Below are positions 49,979 through 58,053 of a DNA stretch of 64,000 bases, piece after piece. The DNA is taken from NCBI GenBank assembly GCA_002402545.1, contig DHGA01000061.1:1-64000 (forward strand), in the 5' to 3' direction. The notes under the pieces were generated by a model. It did not search any database, was not told where the DNA came from, and saw only the letters and a program-made list of their open reading frames with translations. Position numbers and translations under genes: made by a program. Every line of letters starts with the position of its first letter. Position 1 is the stretch's first letter. Source of the stretch: Syntrophaceae bacterium UBA4810. GTDB taxonomy: Bacteria; Desulfobacterota; Syntrophia; Syntrophales; Smithellaceae.

Positions 49979-51130
49979 CTACAGTGTCAGTTTTGACAGT
50001 ACCGCGCGCGCGATGACCATGCGCTGAATTTCGCTCGTGCCTTCATAAATCTCCGTTACTTTGGCGTCGCGGAAATATCTTTCCACATCGTATTCCTTAC
50101 TGTAACCGTAACCGCCGTGAATCTGCACAGCCAGTGATGTTGTCTTGGACGCAAGCGTACTGCAATAAAGTTTTGCCATCGCCGCTTCGCAGCCGTAAGG
50201 CTCGCCCGCGTCTTTTAGCTCGCAGGCGCGGTATAAAAGCAGGCGCGCCGCCGCCTGCTCGGTCGCCATATCGGCAATATAATTTTGAATGGTCTGGAGC
50301 GAGGCAATCGGCTTTTTAAACTGCTGTCTTTCCTTGGCGTATTTTACCGCCGCTTCAAACGCGCCCTGAGCGATGCCCAAAGCCTGCGCCGCCACGCCGA
50401 TGCGGCCGTTATCCAGCGTGGTCATACCGATTTTCATTCCCATGCCCAGTTTGCCCAGAATATTTTCTTCCGGCACGCGGCAGTTTTCAAAAAAAAGTGA
50501 AGAGACGGGATTGGCGCGCATGCCGCAGAGGTCTTCAAGCTCGCCGCGCAAGAAACCTTCGCAGGAACTCTCCACGATAAACACGGAGCTTTGCAGTTGC
50601 TTCTGATCGGAATTAGTCAGCGCGAAAATCAGCGCCAAATCACAAATGCCGCCGTTGGTGACAAAAATTTTTGTACCGTTTAAAACATAACCCTTGCCGT
50701 CTTGCACCGCCGTGGTTTCCACGGAACCAGCGTCGGAGCCGGCATTGGCTTCCGTAAGGCTAAACGCGCCGATCATTTCCCCGCTGGCCAGCTTGGGCAG
50801 ATAGTGTTCATTTTGTTTTTTGTTGCCGAACTGCAGAAACGGAAAAACAGCAACACCGTTGTGCACGGTAACACACAGGCCCACCGCCGCGCATACGCGG
50901 GAAAGCTCTTCCACCACAATGGCCGCGCTAACCGAGTCCAGCGCCGCGCCGCCGAATTCCTTCGGAACCTGCAGACCGAAATAGTTAAGCTTTTTCATTT
51001 TTTCGGCCACCGCAGTTGGAAAGGTGGCGTTTTTGTCAATTTCCGCAGCAATCGGTGCCAATTCTGTTTCCGCGAAATGGCGCGCGGAATCGCGGATAAG
51101 TTTGTGTTTCATGCAGGGATTAAATTGCAA
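49979..51130 (-). CDS. Acyl-CoA dehydrogenase (with etfBA)
   Basis: A 383-residue acyl-CoA dehydrogenase. Motifs are GAFSLTEANAGSDAGS, IHGGYGYSKEYDVERY and EIYEGTSEIQRMVIARAV (catalytic Glu). First gene of the operon with etfB and etfA, so ETF is its dedicated partner. It is related to, but distinct from, the dehydrogenase at 45768. The order acd-etfB-etfA is typical of short-chain or branched acyl-CoA oxidation in anaerobes. Confidence 0.93.
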   Translation of the reverse strand: MQFNPCMKHKLIRDSARHFAETELAPIAAEIDKNATFPTAVAEKMKKLNYFGLQVPKEFGGAALDSVSAAIVVEELSRVCAAVGLCVTVHNGVAVFPFLQFGNKKQNEHYLPKLASGEMIGAFSLTEANAGSDAGSVETTAVQDGKGYVLNGTKIFVTNGGICDLALIFALTNSDQKQLQSSVFIVESSCEGFLRGELEDLCGMRANPVSSLFFENCRVPEENILGKLGMGMKIGMTTLDNGRIGVAAQALGIAQGAFEAAVKYAKERQQFKKPIASLQTIQNYIADMATEQAAARLLLYRACELKDAGEPYGCEAAMAKLYCSTLASKTTSLAVQIHGGYGYSKEYDVERYFRDAKVTEIYEGTSEIQRMVIARAVLSKLTL

Positions 51131-51388
51131 AACGCGGGCTCCACTATAATTTTATCTGCGTCAAATAACTTAAAATCAGCGTAAAATCAAGGAAATGAAT
51201 ATGGTTTTCTATGTGTTAAGGCGCGCGTAATGCGCCTTGATACATTTTACCTAATCCGTCAATTTTTTCGATTACCGGCTCTTAGATACCTGTTATTATT
51301 ATTGATATAATTTGTTTGTTGGTCTACCCGGGAAACAATCGTATTTTTAATGCTTACGGCTTTTTTCCCATTAGCATCCGTGTGGTCA

Positions 51389-51694
51389 TCAAATCGCTTT
51401 TGCTTTTTCCTGATTTAAGTAATAGCGCCCATCTTCGGTACGGCAAACAGCCTCGCTGATAACCAGCATCTCCAGAGCTTTTGGCCGGTAATCGCGATAC
51501 CCAATTTTGAAATATTCAGACTTATCATACTGTAATGCAACAGCTTTTGCTTCATTGACCGCGCCTTTTGTTTCCAATTCCCGCATGATTGCCAGGCATA
51601 TTTTCTTAGTCCACCAGCCTGTCCCGAGCATCGCCAGGATTAAAACAATGAGCAGTGCTAACATACCAAGAATGATTTGCGTTGATTCGGGCAT
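51389..51694 (-). CDS. Small membrane-anchored protein, unknown function
   Basis: A 101-residue protein: one N-terminal membrane segment (about residues 7-27), then a cytoplasmic helical part with KKICLAIMRELETKGAVNEAKAV and a small C-terminal winged-helix-like stretch (ALEMLVISEAVCRTEDGRYYL). I do not recognise the family. Gap 51131-51388 contains a GC hairpin near 51218-51238 and nothing else obvious. Confidence 0.6.
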   Translation of the reverse strand: MPESTQIILGMLALLIVLILAMLGTGWWTKKICLAIMRELETKGAVNEAKAVALQYDKSEYFKIGYRDYRPKALEMLVISEAVCRTEDGRYYLNQEKAKAI

Positions 51695-51889
51695 AATTTA
51701 CGTTCTCTGAGAATAATTTTTAACTTTTTAAACAATTTAATTACATGAAGCAAGACATTTGTCATAACCTGGGCAATAATTTTTTCCTTTTTTAGCGCTG
51801 TCATAAAATATTGCTTTTTTCATTATACTTGCTATATTACCTAGCAAAGCTTCATAAAATCCTTATTCAGCAATCAAAGAGGAGGGAGT

Positions 51890-52690
51890 ATGAAAAAGAA
51901 AAAACCAGCAAAAAAGAAAGTGCCGGCAAAGAAAAAAGCTAAAGCGTTAAAAAAATCAAAACCCATCAAAAAGAAAAAAGTCGTTAAAAAAGCGGCGGCT
52001 CCAAAAAAGAAAAAGGTTGTAAAAAAAGTCAAAGCGGTCAAAAAGGCCAAACCTGTTAAAAAAGCAAAGGCCGCTAAAAAGGCGAAACCAAAGAAAGCCG
52101 CTGTGTCCAAAAAAGCAAAGGCAAAAAAAGTCGCTAGTCCTAAAAAAGCAATTGCCAAAAAGGTGAAAGCGGTTAAAAAGCCCGCTGTGAAAAAGGCGGC
52201 CGCTCCAAAAACAAAAGTATCGCTGCCCGCGACGCCTGCTGTGCAGGATTTACAAAGACAAAAAGCGGTCTTCACGTTATGTTCCTGCCAGATGGCAGAT
52301 CCGTGGTCCATAGAGCAGCAGGCGGCAGAATTAAAAGTTGATCCGCATTGCATTATCCAAACATTGGTTATGGAAGACGAAGTCGGCAAACCAATGCTGG
52401 TGTTGATGCACGGTGATCAGGAAGTTTCTCCGGAAGAGCTGGCCGCGACCATCGGAGCTCGGCAGATTGCGGCGTGCAATGAAGAACTGACTGAGGTGCA
52501 CACCGGCTATGAAAGAGGCGCGATTTCTCCTTTCGGCATCCAGAAAGTAATGCCCGCTTTTATGGAAAAATCTATCGCCATGATGCCCGAAATTTATGTG
52601 GGCGCGGGGCAGCGCGGGCTTCTGGCAAAGATGAAACCTGGCGAACTTATTGAGAAATTAAAACCTTTTATGGTGAGCATCGCCAAATAA
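51890..52690 (+). CDS. Lysine-rich histone-like tail fused to YbaK-type editing domain
   Basis: A 266-residue protein. Residues 1-110 are almost only Lys, Ala, Val and Pro in KKAK/KKPAK repeats, like histone H1-like tails, which bind DNA or RNA. Residues about 118-266 form a YbaK/ProX aminoacyl-tRNA deacylase domain: IIQTLVMEDEVGKPMLVLMHG, TGYERGAISPFGIQKVMP and EIYVGAGQRGLLA. This would clear mischarged tRNA such as Cys-tRNA-Pro. Strong ribosome site (AGAGGAGGGAG). The fusion is unusual. Confidence 0.85.
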   Translation: MKKKKPAKKKVPAKKKAKALKKSKPIKKKKVVKKAAAPKKKKVVKKVKAVKKAKPVKKAKAAKKAKPKKAAVSKKAKAKKVASPKKAIAKKVKAVKKPAVKKAAAPKTKVSLPATPAVQDLQRQKAVFTLCSCQMADPWSIEQQAAELKVDPHCIIQTLVMEDEVGKPMLVLMHGDQEVSPEELAATIGARQIAACNEELTEVHTGYERGAISPFGIQKVMPAFMEKSIAMMPEIYVGAGQRGLLAKMKPGELIEKLKPFMVSIAK

Positions 52691-52740
52691 CGCGCGGATG
52701 TTTTTGGCTATATTGATTCAGTGCCGCAGGTGACAAATGT

Positions 52741-53298
52741 ATGCCGGACAACGTTATTATCCGCTGTCTCAAATGCGGAACGAAAAATCGCATACCAAAC
52801 AAAAAATTTCAGGGGCGTTCCGTATGCGGCAAATGCGGCACGCCGCTGGATGAATTGATTATCCCATGCCTCAAGTGCGGGACAAAAAACCGCGTGGCGG
52901 AAGATAAGCTTAACAAAAAACCATTGTGCGGCAAATGCGGCGATCCGCTGGTGGTAACACAGCAAAAACCCAAACCGCTTGACGTTACAGATAACACCTT
53001 CGCGCGTGAAGTATTGGCTTCCGATATTTCCGTGCTCGTCGATTGCTGGGCGCCCTGGTGCGGACCTTGCCGCGCCTTGTCGCCCATAATCGATGAACTC
53101 GCCTCCGATTACGTAGGCGGCGTCAAGGTTGCCAAGCTAAACGTAGACGAGAATCCGCTGACTGCTTCGCAATACGGCATCCAAAGCATCCCGACAATGC
53201 TTTTTTTTAAAGAAGGAAAGCTGGTGCAAAGACTGACCGGCGCGCTCCCAAAAGAAGAAATTGAAAAAAATTTACTGAGCATCATCAAAACAAACTGA
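52741..53298 (+). CDS. Thioredoxin with two N-terminal zinc-ribbon knuckles
   Basis: A 185-residue protein. Two Cys4 ribbons are visible: Cys9/Cys12 with Cys29/Cys32, and Cys43/Cys46 with Cys63/Cys66, nearly duplicate in sequence (RCLKCGTKNRIPNKK and PCLKCGTKNRVAEDK). The C-terminal thioredoxin domain has the active site WCGPC (Cys107, Cys110) and SIPTMLFFKEG. Related to Trx2/TrxC, which has one ribbon. Downstream of the YbaK-like gene by 50 bases and upstream of a Nudix gene by 17. Confidence 0.9.
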   Translation: MPDNVIIRCLKCGTKNRIPNKKFQGRSVCGKCGTPLDELIIPCLKCGTKNRVAEDKLNKKPLCGKCGDPLVVTQQKPKPLDVTDNTFAREVLASDISVLVDCWAPWCGPCRALSPIIDELASDYVGGVKVAKLNVDENPLTASQYGIQSIPTMLFFKEGKLVQRLTGALPKEEIEKNLLSIIKTN

Positions 53299-53315
53299 TT
53301 GCGGACGCCCTCTTC

Positions 53316-53849
53316 ATGGAAAACAATAAACCTTCCCGTGTTTACCGTTGCAAAATATTCGATGTTTATGAAGAAGATGTGGCGCTGCCCAATGGTCAAT
53401 CCATTAAACAGACCTGGATTGACCACAAACCAACCGTGGCAATCATTCCGATAAATGAAAAAAACGAAATCTTTTTGGTAAAACAATACCGCGTAGCCGT
53501 GAAAAATCAACTGCTGGAAATTCCCGCCGGAGCTTTTAACGACCATGACGAACCTGCCGAAGAATGCGCGCAAAGAGAGCTCGCGGAAGAAACGGGTTTT
53601 CGCGCCGGTAAAATGACCCGACTTTACGAAGGCTATTTGCTTGCCGGATACTGCAATGAATATATGTATTTTTTCCTCGCTTCCGACCTTGTTTACGCAC
53701 CACTTAAACCCGATGAGGATGAATTTATCGAAGTCGTTCCGAAAAAACTTTCCGATTTAGAGGCGATGCTGAAAAAAGGCGAAATAGCCGACACAAAAAC
53801 CGCGCTGGGCATACTCCTAACTTCAAATTACTTTAATAACCATAAATAA
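53316..53849 (+). CDS. Nudix hydrolase, ADP-ribose pyrophosphatase-like
   Basis: A 177-residue Nudix protein. The Nudix box lies at about residues 72-95 and contains the catalytic core RELAEETGF; an N-terminal segment with the ADP-ribose-binding strand pattern precedes it (VAIIPINEKNEIFLVKQYR). Such enzymes split ADP-ribose or related nucleoside diphosphates. Located 17 bases after the thioredoxin stop, probably in one unit. Confidence 0.9.
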   Translation: MENNKPSRVYRCKIFDVYEEDVALPNGQSIKQTWIDHKPTVAIIPINEKNEIFLVKQYRVAVKNQLLEIPAGAFNDHDEPAEECAQRELAEETGFRAGKMTRLYEGYLLAGYCNEYMYFFLASDLVYAPLKPDEDEFIEVVPKKLSDLEAMLKKGEIADTKTALGILLTSNYFNNHK

Positions 53850-53949
53850 ATAGACGCCCTTTCGCGCAGGAAAGATTCTTGCCAGAGCAACAAAGTTTTG
53901 TTAGACTTTATTCATAATTGTTCTTTACGACGAAGAGACTAAACTAACA

Positions 53950-54045
53950 CGTCTTTGCGAGGGAAAGCAGAGACCGAAGCAATCTCGTATTTAACTGATG
54001 TATAATGGATTGCCACGCTCCCCTTGGTCGCTCGCAATGACAAAC
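53950..54045. repeat. REP/MITE-like interspersed repeat
   Basis: CGTCTTTGCGAGGGAAAGC and GAAGCAATCTCG on the left pair imperfectly with GATTGCCACGC and GTCGCTCGCAATGAC on the right (for example GAGATTGC, TTGCGAG and their complements). The resulting element, GTCTTTGCGAG...CTCGCAATGAC, resembles short interspersed repeats common in deltaproteobacterial genomes. It lies between the Nudix and PaaK genes; nothing else is seen in 53850-54083. Confidence 0.55.
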
Positions 54046-54083
54046 AGTTACTGATATATTATTAAATAAAGGGAGGCCCTTCC

Positions 54084-55379
54084 ATGTTCTACAACGAAGA
54101 ATTTGAAACCCTGCCCCGCGAAGCGCTCAAAGCACTGCAGCTCAAAAGACTCCAGCAGGTTATGCAGCGTGTTTATCACACGGTGGGATTTTACAAAAAA
54201 TCATTCGATGCCGCTCAAATCAAGCCTTCGGATATAAAATCGATGAATGATTTGAAAAAACTGCCGTTTATCACCCGCAAGGACATGAGCGATAACTACC
54301 CCTATGGAATGTTTTCCGTCCCGATGGGCAGCATCGTTAGGCTTCACGCCTCTTCCGGCACTACCGGCCGCTCCGCAGTTTTCGGTTATACAAGACACGA
54401 TATTGAAACATGGTCGGATCTGGTCGCGCGCTGCCTGGTTGCCGCGGGCATTACCAAAAATGACATTATCCACAACGCTTTTTCTTACGGCTTATTTACC
54501 GGCGGCCTGGGTCTGCACTACGGCGCGGAAAAGATTGACGCGAGCGTTATTCCGATTTCCGGCGGCAACGCCAAACGGCAACTGATGATTCTGCGTGATT
54601 TCGGCCCCACGGTAATATGCTGCACGCCTTCATACGCGCTGCATCTGGCGCAGGAAGCTAAAACGATGGGTATGGATTTAAAATCATTCAAACTGCGCGT
54701 GGGCATTTTCGGCGCGGAGCCGTGGAGCAAAGCCATGCGCGAGGAAATCGAAAAAACTTTTAGCATCACCGCGCTGGATATTTACGGCCTTTCCGAGGTC
54801 ATCGGCCCAGGGATCGCGATAGAATGCATCGAAGCGCATAACGGCATGCATATTTTCGAAGACCATTTTATCGTCGAAACAATCAATCCGCAAACGGGAG
54901 AAGTTCTTCCGGAAGGCCAGGAAGGAGAACTTGTTTTCACTTCTCTTTCGCGCGAGGCAATTCCGCTTATCCGCTACCGCTCCGGAGATATCTCCAGGCT
55001 GATCACCGAGCCGTGCCGTTGCGGGCGCACGCATATCAAAATGGAAAGAGCGCTCAAAAGAAGCGACGATATGCTGATCATCAGCGGTGTCAATATTTTC
55101 CCCGCGCAGATCGAAGCGATTCTGGTGGAGATCGAAGGCCTTGAGCCGCGCTATCAGATTATTGTAGATAAAGCAGGCGCTCTGGACGCGCTGGAGCTGC
55201 AAGTGGAAGTCAGCGATAAAATTTTCAGCGATTCTGGCAGCGTCAAGGAACTGCAGAAAATTGAACAGCGCATTGTCAAAGACATGCAGGATTATCTGGG
55301 CGTCGAGCCGCGCGTGAAGCTTGTGGGGCCCAATACGCTAAAAGCAGGCGATAAGGTAATCGACAAACGCCGTATGTAA
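54084..55379 (+). CDS. paaK: Phenylacetate-CoA ligase-type enzyme
   Basis: A 431-residue PaaK-family AMP-forming aryl-acid-CoA ligase. The P-loop motif [17 protein letters not shown] (about 88-104), [15 protein letters not shown] and the C-terminal lobe [15 protein letters not shown] are present. It activates phenylacetate or an aryl/indole acid as a CoA thioester. In many anaerobes such enzymes feed aromatic-acid degradation. Followed 28 bases later by the ACT-domain gene that commonly accompanies PaaK-like ligases. Confidence 0.9.
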   Translation: MFYNEEFETLPREALKALQLKRLQQVMQRVYHTVGFYKKSFDAAQIKPSDIKSMNDLKKLPFITRKDMSDNYPYGMFSVPMGSIVRLHASSGTTGRSAVFGYTRHDIETWSDLVARCLVAAGITKNDIIHNAFSYGLFTGGLGLHYGAEKIDASVIPISGGNAKRQLMILRDFGPTVICCTPSYALHLAQEAKTMGMDLKSFKLRVGIFGAEPWSKAMREEIEKTFSITALDIYGLSEVIGPGIAIECIEAHNGMHIFEDHFIVETINPQTGEVLPEGQEGELVFTSLSREAIPLIRYRSGDISRLITEPCRCGRTHIKMERALKRSDDMLIISGVNIFPAQIEAILVEIEGLEPRYQIIVDKAGALDALELQVEVSDKIFSDSGSVKELQKIEQRIVKDMQDYLGVEPRVKLVGPNTLKAGDKVIDKRRM

Positions 55380-55406
55380 CAATATTACAGAAAGGGGTGG
55401 TAGGCC

Positions 55407-55838
55407 ATGAAAGTCGAACAAATATCAGTATTTCTGGAAAATAAACCCGGCACTCTGCAGCAGGCAACGCGCGTGCTTATGGATGCCAATATCAATATCC
55501 GCACTCTGTCCGTCGCGGAAACGGCGGATTTCGGCATTTTACGCTTAATCGTCAATGATGTGGAAAAAGCAAATACGGTACTTAAAGAAAATGGCTTTCA
55601 GGTCAGTAAAACTCCTGTGGTCGCCGTGGAAGTCCCGGATAAACCGGGCGGACTGCACAGCGTGATGGAAGCCGTCTCCCGGGAAGGGGTGAACGTGGAA
55701 TACGTTTACGCCTTTGTGGAAAAAAGCGGTGAAAACGCCGTCATCATCTTCCGTTTTGATAACCCGGAAAAAGCCATCGAGATTTTAACTAAGAAAAATT
55801 TCACGGTCGTACCGGGCAAAAAGCTCTACGAATTCTAG
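55407..55838 (+). CDS. Tandem ACT-domain protein
   Basis: A 143-residue protein with two ACT domains (about 1-70 and 71-143; LENKPGTLQQATRVLMDANI, then VEVPDKPGGLHSVMEAVSRE). ACT pairs bind small ligands, often amino acids. This family is typically found beside PaaK-type ligases and may sense an aromatic amino acid or its acid. Ribosome site GGGGTGG is moderate. Confidence 0.85.
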   Translation: MKVEQISVFLENKPGTLQQATRVLMDANINIRTLSVAETADFGILRLIVNDVEKANTVLKENGFQVSKTPVVAVEVPDKPGGLHSVMEAVSREGVNVEYVYAFVEKSGENAVIIFRFDNPEKAIEILTKKNFTVVPGKKLYEF

Positions 55839-55848
55839 ATATGTTTTT

Positions 55849-56607
55849 ATGGCCACAACCTTAAAACAAGCCATCAAAAAATTTTTGCGCCCGCAGGTGG
55901 ACGCGGTGGGCTTTGCTCCCGTGTCACGTTTTGACGACGCGCCGGAAAAACATCATCCCGCGCGTGTCTGTAAGGAGGCAAAAACCGTTATCGTAATCGG
56001 CATTCCTGTGCCGCAGGGGATGCTCCGCTCGCCTGATTATAATCTTTACGGCGTGCACAGAACTTATCATAGCGCCTATACCTCTCTCGATCATGTCGCT
56101 CTTGCCCTGAGTAATTTTATTGAAGCCAAAGGCAAATATCTGGCCATACCCATTCCCTGTTACGCGCCGATGGTTTTTCATGGGTTCGAACCCTGGGGTT
56201 TGATGTCATTAAAACACGCCGCAGTAAAAGCAGGCATGGGACGTTTTGGACGCTCCGGACAAGTTTATCACCCCAAATACGGCTCACTTTTACGACTTGC
56301 CGCCGTTGTGACCAGCGCGCCCATCCCCGGTGATAAACTCCTTTCTAATGAATTGCCCTGCCCGCCCAAATGCAGTGCCTGCATGAAAGTCTGCCCCTCA
56401 AAAGCCTTCGATGAACACGGAAAATTCCATAAAATGACCTGTCTTGCACACACAATAAAACACGCCATTTATCCGCTGGCACTTAAAACCGAAGAAGGCC
56501 TAAAAAACATCGAACGCGTCATCAACACCGCCGGCCACAATTACTGGATTGACTGCGACGAATGCGTCAAGGTTTGTCCGTTGAATAAAAAGAAAGAGCG
56601 GAACTAG
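55849..56607 (+). CDS. QueG-like 4Fe-4S double-cluster protein
   Basis: A 252-residue protein resembling the C-terminal half of epoxyqueuosine reductase. The two ferredoxin-type clusters are CPPKCSACMKVCPSKAF and CDECVKVCP, with the 4Fe-4S double-cluster pattern. The N-terminal part VGFAPVSRFDDAPEKHHPA is conserved among relatives. No HEAT-repeat extension is present, so this is the short form, function unassigned. Ten bases after the ACT gene. Confidence 0.8.
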   Translation: MATTLKQAIKKFLRPQVDAVGFAPVSRFDDAPEKHHPARVCKEAKTVIVIGIPVPQGMLRSPDYNLYGVHRTYHSAYTSLDHVALALSNFIEAKGKYLAIPIPCYAPMVFHGFEPWGLMSLKHAAVKAGMGRFGRSGQVYHPKYGSLLRLAAVVTSAPIPGDKLLSNELPCPPKCSACMKVCPSKAFDEHGKFHKMTCLAHTIKHAIYPLALKTEEGLKNIERVINTAGHNYWIDCDECVKVCPLNKKKERN

Positions 56608-56717
56608 GACGGATGTTTGGACGAAGCAATTACAGCAAGGTAAGCCAGGCGCGCAAGAGATCATGGCAAAAAATTAAAGATGCGACCCCTTATTTGCTCA
56701 AAGATAAGGAAAGATCA

Positions 56718-57248
56718 ATGAAGAAAATAATCACAGTAATAATGATAATGCTTATCTGTTTTACGGGTTGTGCGACGGCAGACCCGACCACACCACCCGT
56801 TGAATTGCCTTTTGCTGTTCATCAAAAAGGTGCGACAGTTTCGACTGAACTGCGGATTATAGAGGAGGGTCCTTATAGATATCCTTTTGATCTTAAATTT
56901 ATGTACAATGAGAAAGATAAGGCAGATAGAGAGCGTGTCCGAAAATTGGTTGGGAGATACGAAAGAGATGCACGAGGTAAACTACGTGAACCCGGTATTC
57001 CGATTCCTTTGAAATTAACAATCAGCGCCATTGATTCGTCAGCGTCAGGGGAACGGTTTTTATTGAAGAAAGAAGTCTTTGTTGGGGCATGTTACGCCTA
57101 TGGCCGCAATGATTTCCTAAGAAGAATTGACGAGGATCAGAGCAAAATGTCCCCAGGGATTTACCGCGTTACAGTGCAGAGCTTGAAAGATATTCCGGAA
57201 TTAGCAGATACAAAAGTATTTTTCACTATTTATAATCCAAGAAAATAA
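56718..57248 (+). CDS. Lipoprotein, DUF5625-like
   Basis: A 176-residue lipoprotein. Signal MKKIITVIMIMLICFTGC ends in lipobox Cys18. The mature part resembles DUF5625 proteins: VHQKGATVSTELRIIEEGPY, then LKLTISAIDSS, and YRVTVQSLKDIPELADTKVF. Such proteins are known from type VI/toxin-neighbour contexts and are otherwise unstudied. ATG at 56718 follows AAGGA; an earlier in-frame ATG would hide the signal peptide. Confidence 0.7.
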   Translation: MKKIITVIMIMLICFTGCATADPTTPPVELPFAVHQKGATVSTELRIIEEGPYRYPFDLKFMYNEKDKADRERVRKLVGRYERDARGKLREPGIPIPLKLTISAIDSSASGERFLLKKEVFVGACYAYGRNDFLRRIDEDQSKMSPGIYRVTVQSLKDIPELADTKVFFTIYNPRK

Positions 57249-57265
57249 CTATTAAGGAGGACATT

Positions 57266-57313
57266 ATGGCATATTATTTAAGAGTCTATATAGAAGCAGC
57301 AGGCGGTATATAG
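57266..57313 (+). CDS. Very short ORF (15 aa) with strong ribosome site
   Basis: ATG at 57266 follows TAAGGAGGAC, a near-ideal ribosome site, but a TAG ends the frame after 15 codons (MAYYLRVYIEAAGGI). It is either a regulatory leader or the start of a gene broken by a stop codon. No continuing frame with homology is evident in 57314-57364. Confidence 0.35.
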   Translation: MAYYLRVYIEAAGGI

Positions 57314-57364
57314 GATCAAATCTTTACATTTCCCTTTGCTGCTTTCATCCAGCTGCGATGAATT

Positions 57365-57673
57365 TTATTTAAGTGGTTTGCCACATTCCTTGCACTTGCC
57401 ATCCGGGCCGATAACACCAATACAGGCTTCGTCAGAACATAGAACACGTTTTTCCCAATCATCATCTTCAGACACTGTTTTTTCTGGTTTTTGTTCTGCT
57501 GGCGCAATCGGGTTACTGCTTACTGTGCCGTGGTCTTCTGGTAATTTTCCTTCGTAAACCTTGCCGCATTCCTTACAACGGCCATCCGGGCCGATGGTGC
57601 CGATACAGGACTCATCAGAGCACAAGATTCTTTTTTCCCAATTCTCGTTTTCATCAAATATGATTTCGGTCAT
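57365..57673 (-). CDS. Small protein with two repeated zinc-ribbon-like knuckles
   Basis: A 102-residue protein built of two tandem repeats of about 32 residues: NWEKRILCSDESCIGTIGPD, then GRCKECGKVYEGKLPED, and again DWEKRVLCSDEACIGVIGPD, GKCKECGKPLK. Each holds a Cys-x4-Cys and a Cys-x2-Cys, enough for one zinc. ATG at 57673 follows GGAGACA; the longer upstream frame lacks a ribosome site. The family resembles small zinc-ribbon partners of larger enzymes; function unknown. Confidence 0.65.
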   Translation of the reverse strand: MTEIIFDENENWEKRILCSDESCIGTIGPDGRCKECGKVYEGKLPEDHGTVSSNPIAPAEQKPEKTVSEDDDWEKRVLCSDEACIGVIGPDGKCKECGKPLK

Positions 57674-57747
57674 TTGTTGTCTCCAATAATTAGCGAAGTT
57701 ACTTATAACAGCTTTAAAAATATTTCCAGAAAACAATTACACTTTGA

Positions 57748-58052
57748 TTGTCATTCCCGCGAAAGCGGGAATCCATCATATTAATAAGTATTTACTGGAT
57801 TCCGGGTCAAGCCCGGAATGACAACGCGATTGCTTCACCTGCCAGAGGCAGATTTTTACCCGGCGGCTGCCGGGCGCAAGGACAGAACACTGGATTCCCG
57901 CTTTCGCGGGAATGACAATGTACCGTTTTGCCAAGTCGCATTCAAAAGGATACCGAGGCGGCAAGGAGGAGGCTCCGCAGGCGTATTACTAATACGTTGA
58001 GGAAGCCGACGACGCTGCCAACAAAGGTAGCCGAATGAAGGCGGTCTTGGCA
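57748..58052. repeat. REP-like palindrome cluster with long inverted-repeat arm
   Basis: Three palindromic units occur at 57748-57775, 57794-57824 and 57889-57918; each has GGATTCC...GGAATGACA arms (the first is in the opposite orientation). From 57929 TGCCAAGTCGCATTC... pairs imperfectly with ...GCGGTCTTGGCA ending 58052. This fills the gap before rtcB (57674-58053), ending two bases from its stop codon. Such elements are frequent in deltaproteobacteria. Confidence 0.7.
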
Positions 58053-58053
58053 G

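Noticed and set aside
51874..52389. Phe/Ala/Leu-rich minus-strand ORF opposite the histone-like tail
   Set aside because: It is the reverse complement of the lysine-rich low-complexity coding sequence, which gives Phe/Leu by codon complement.
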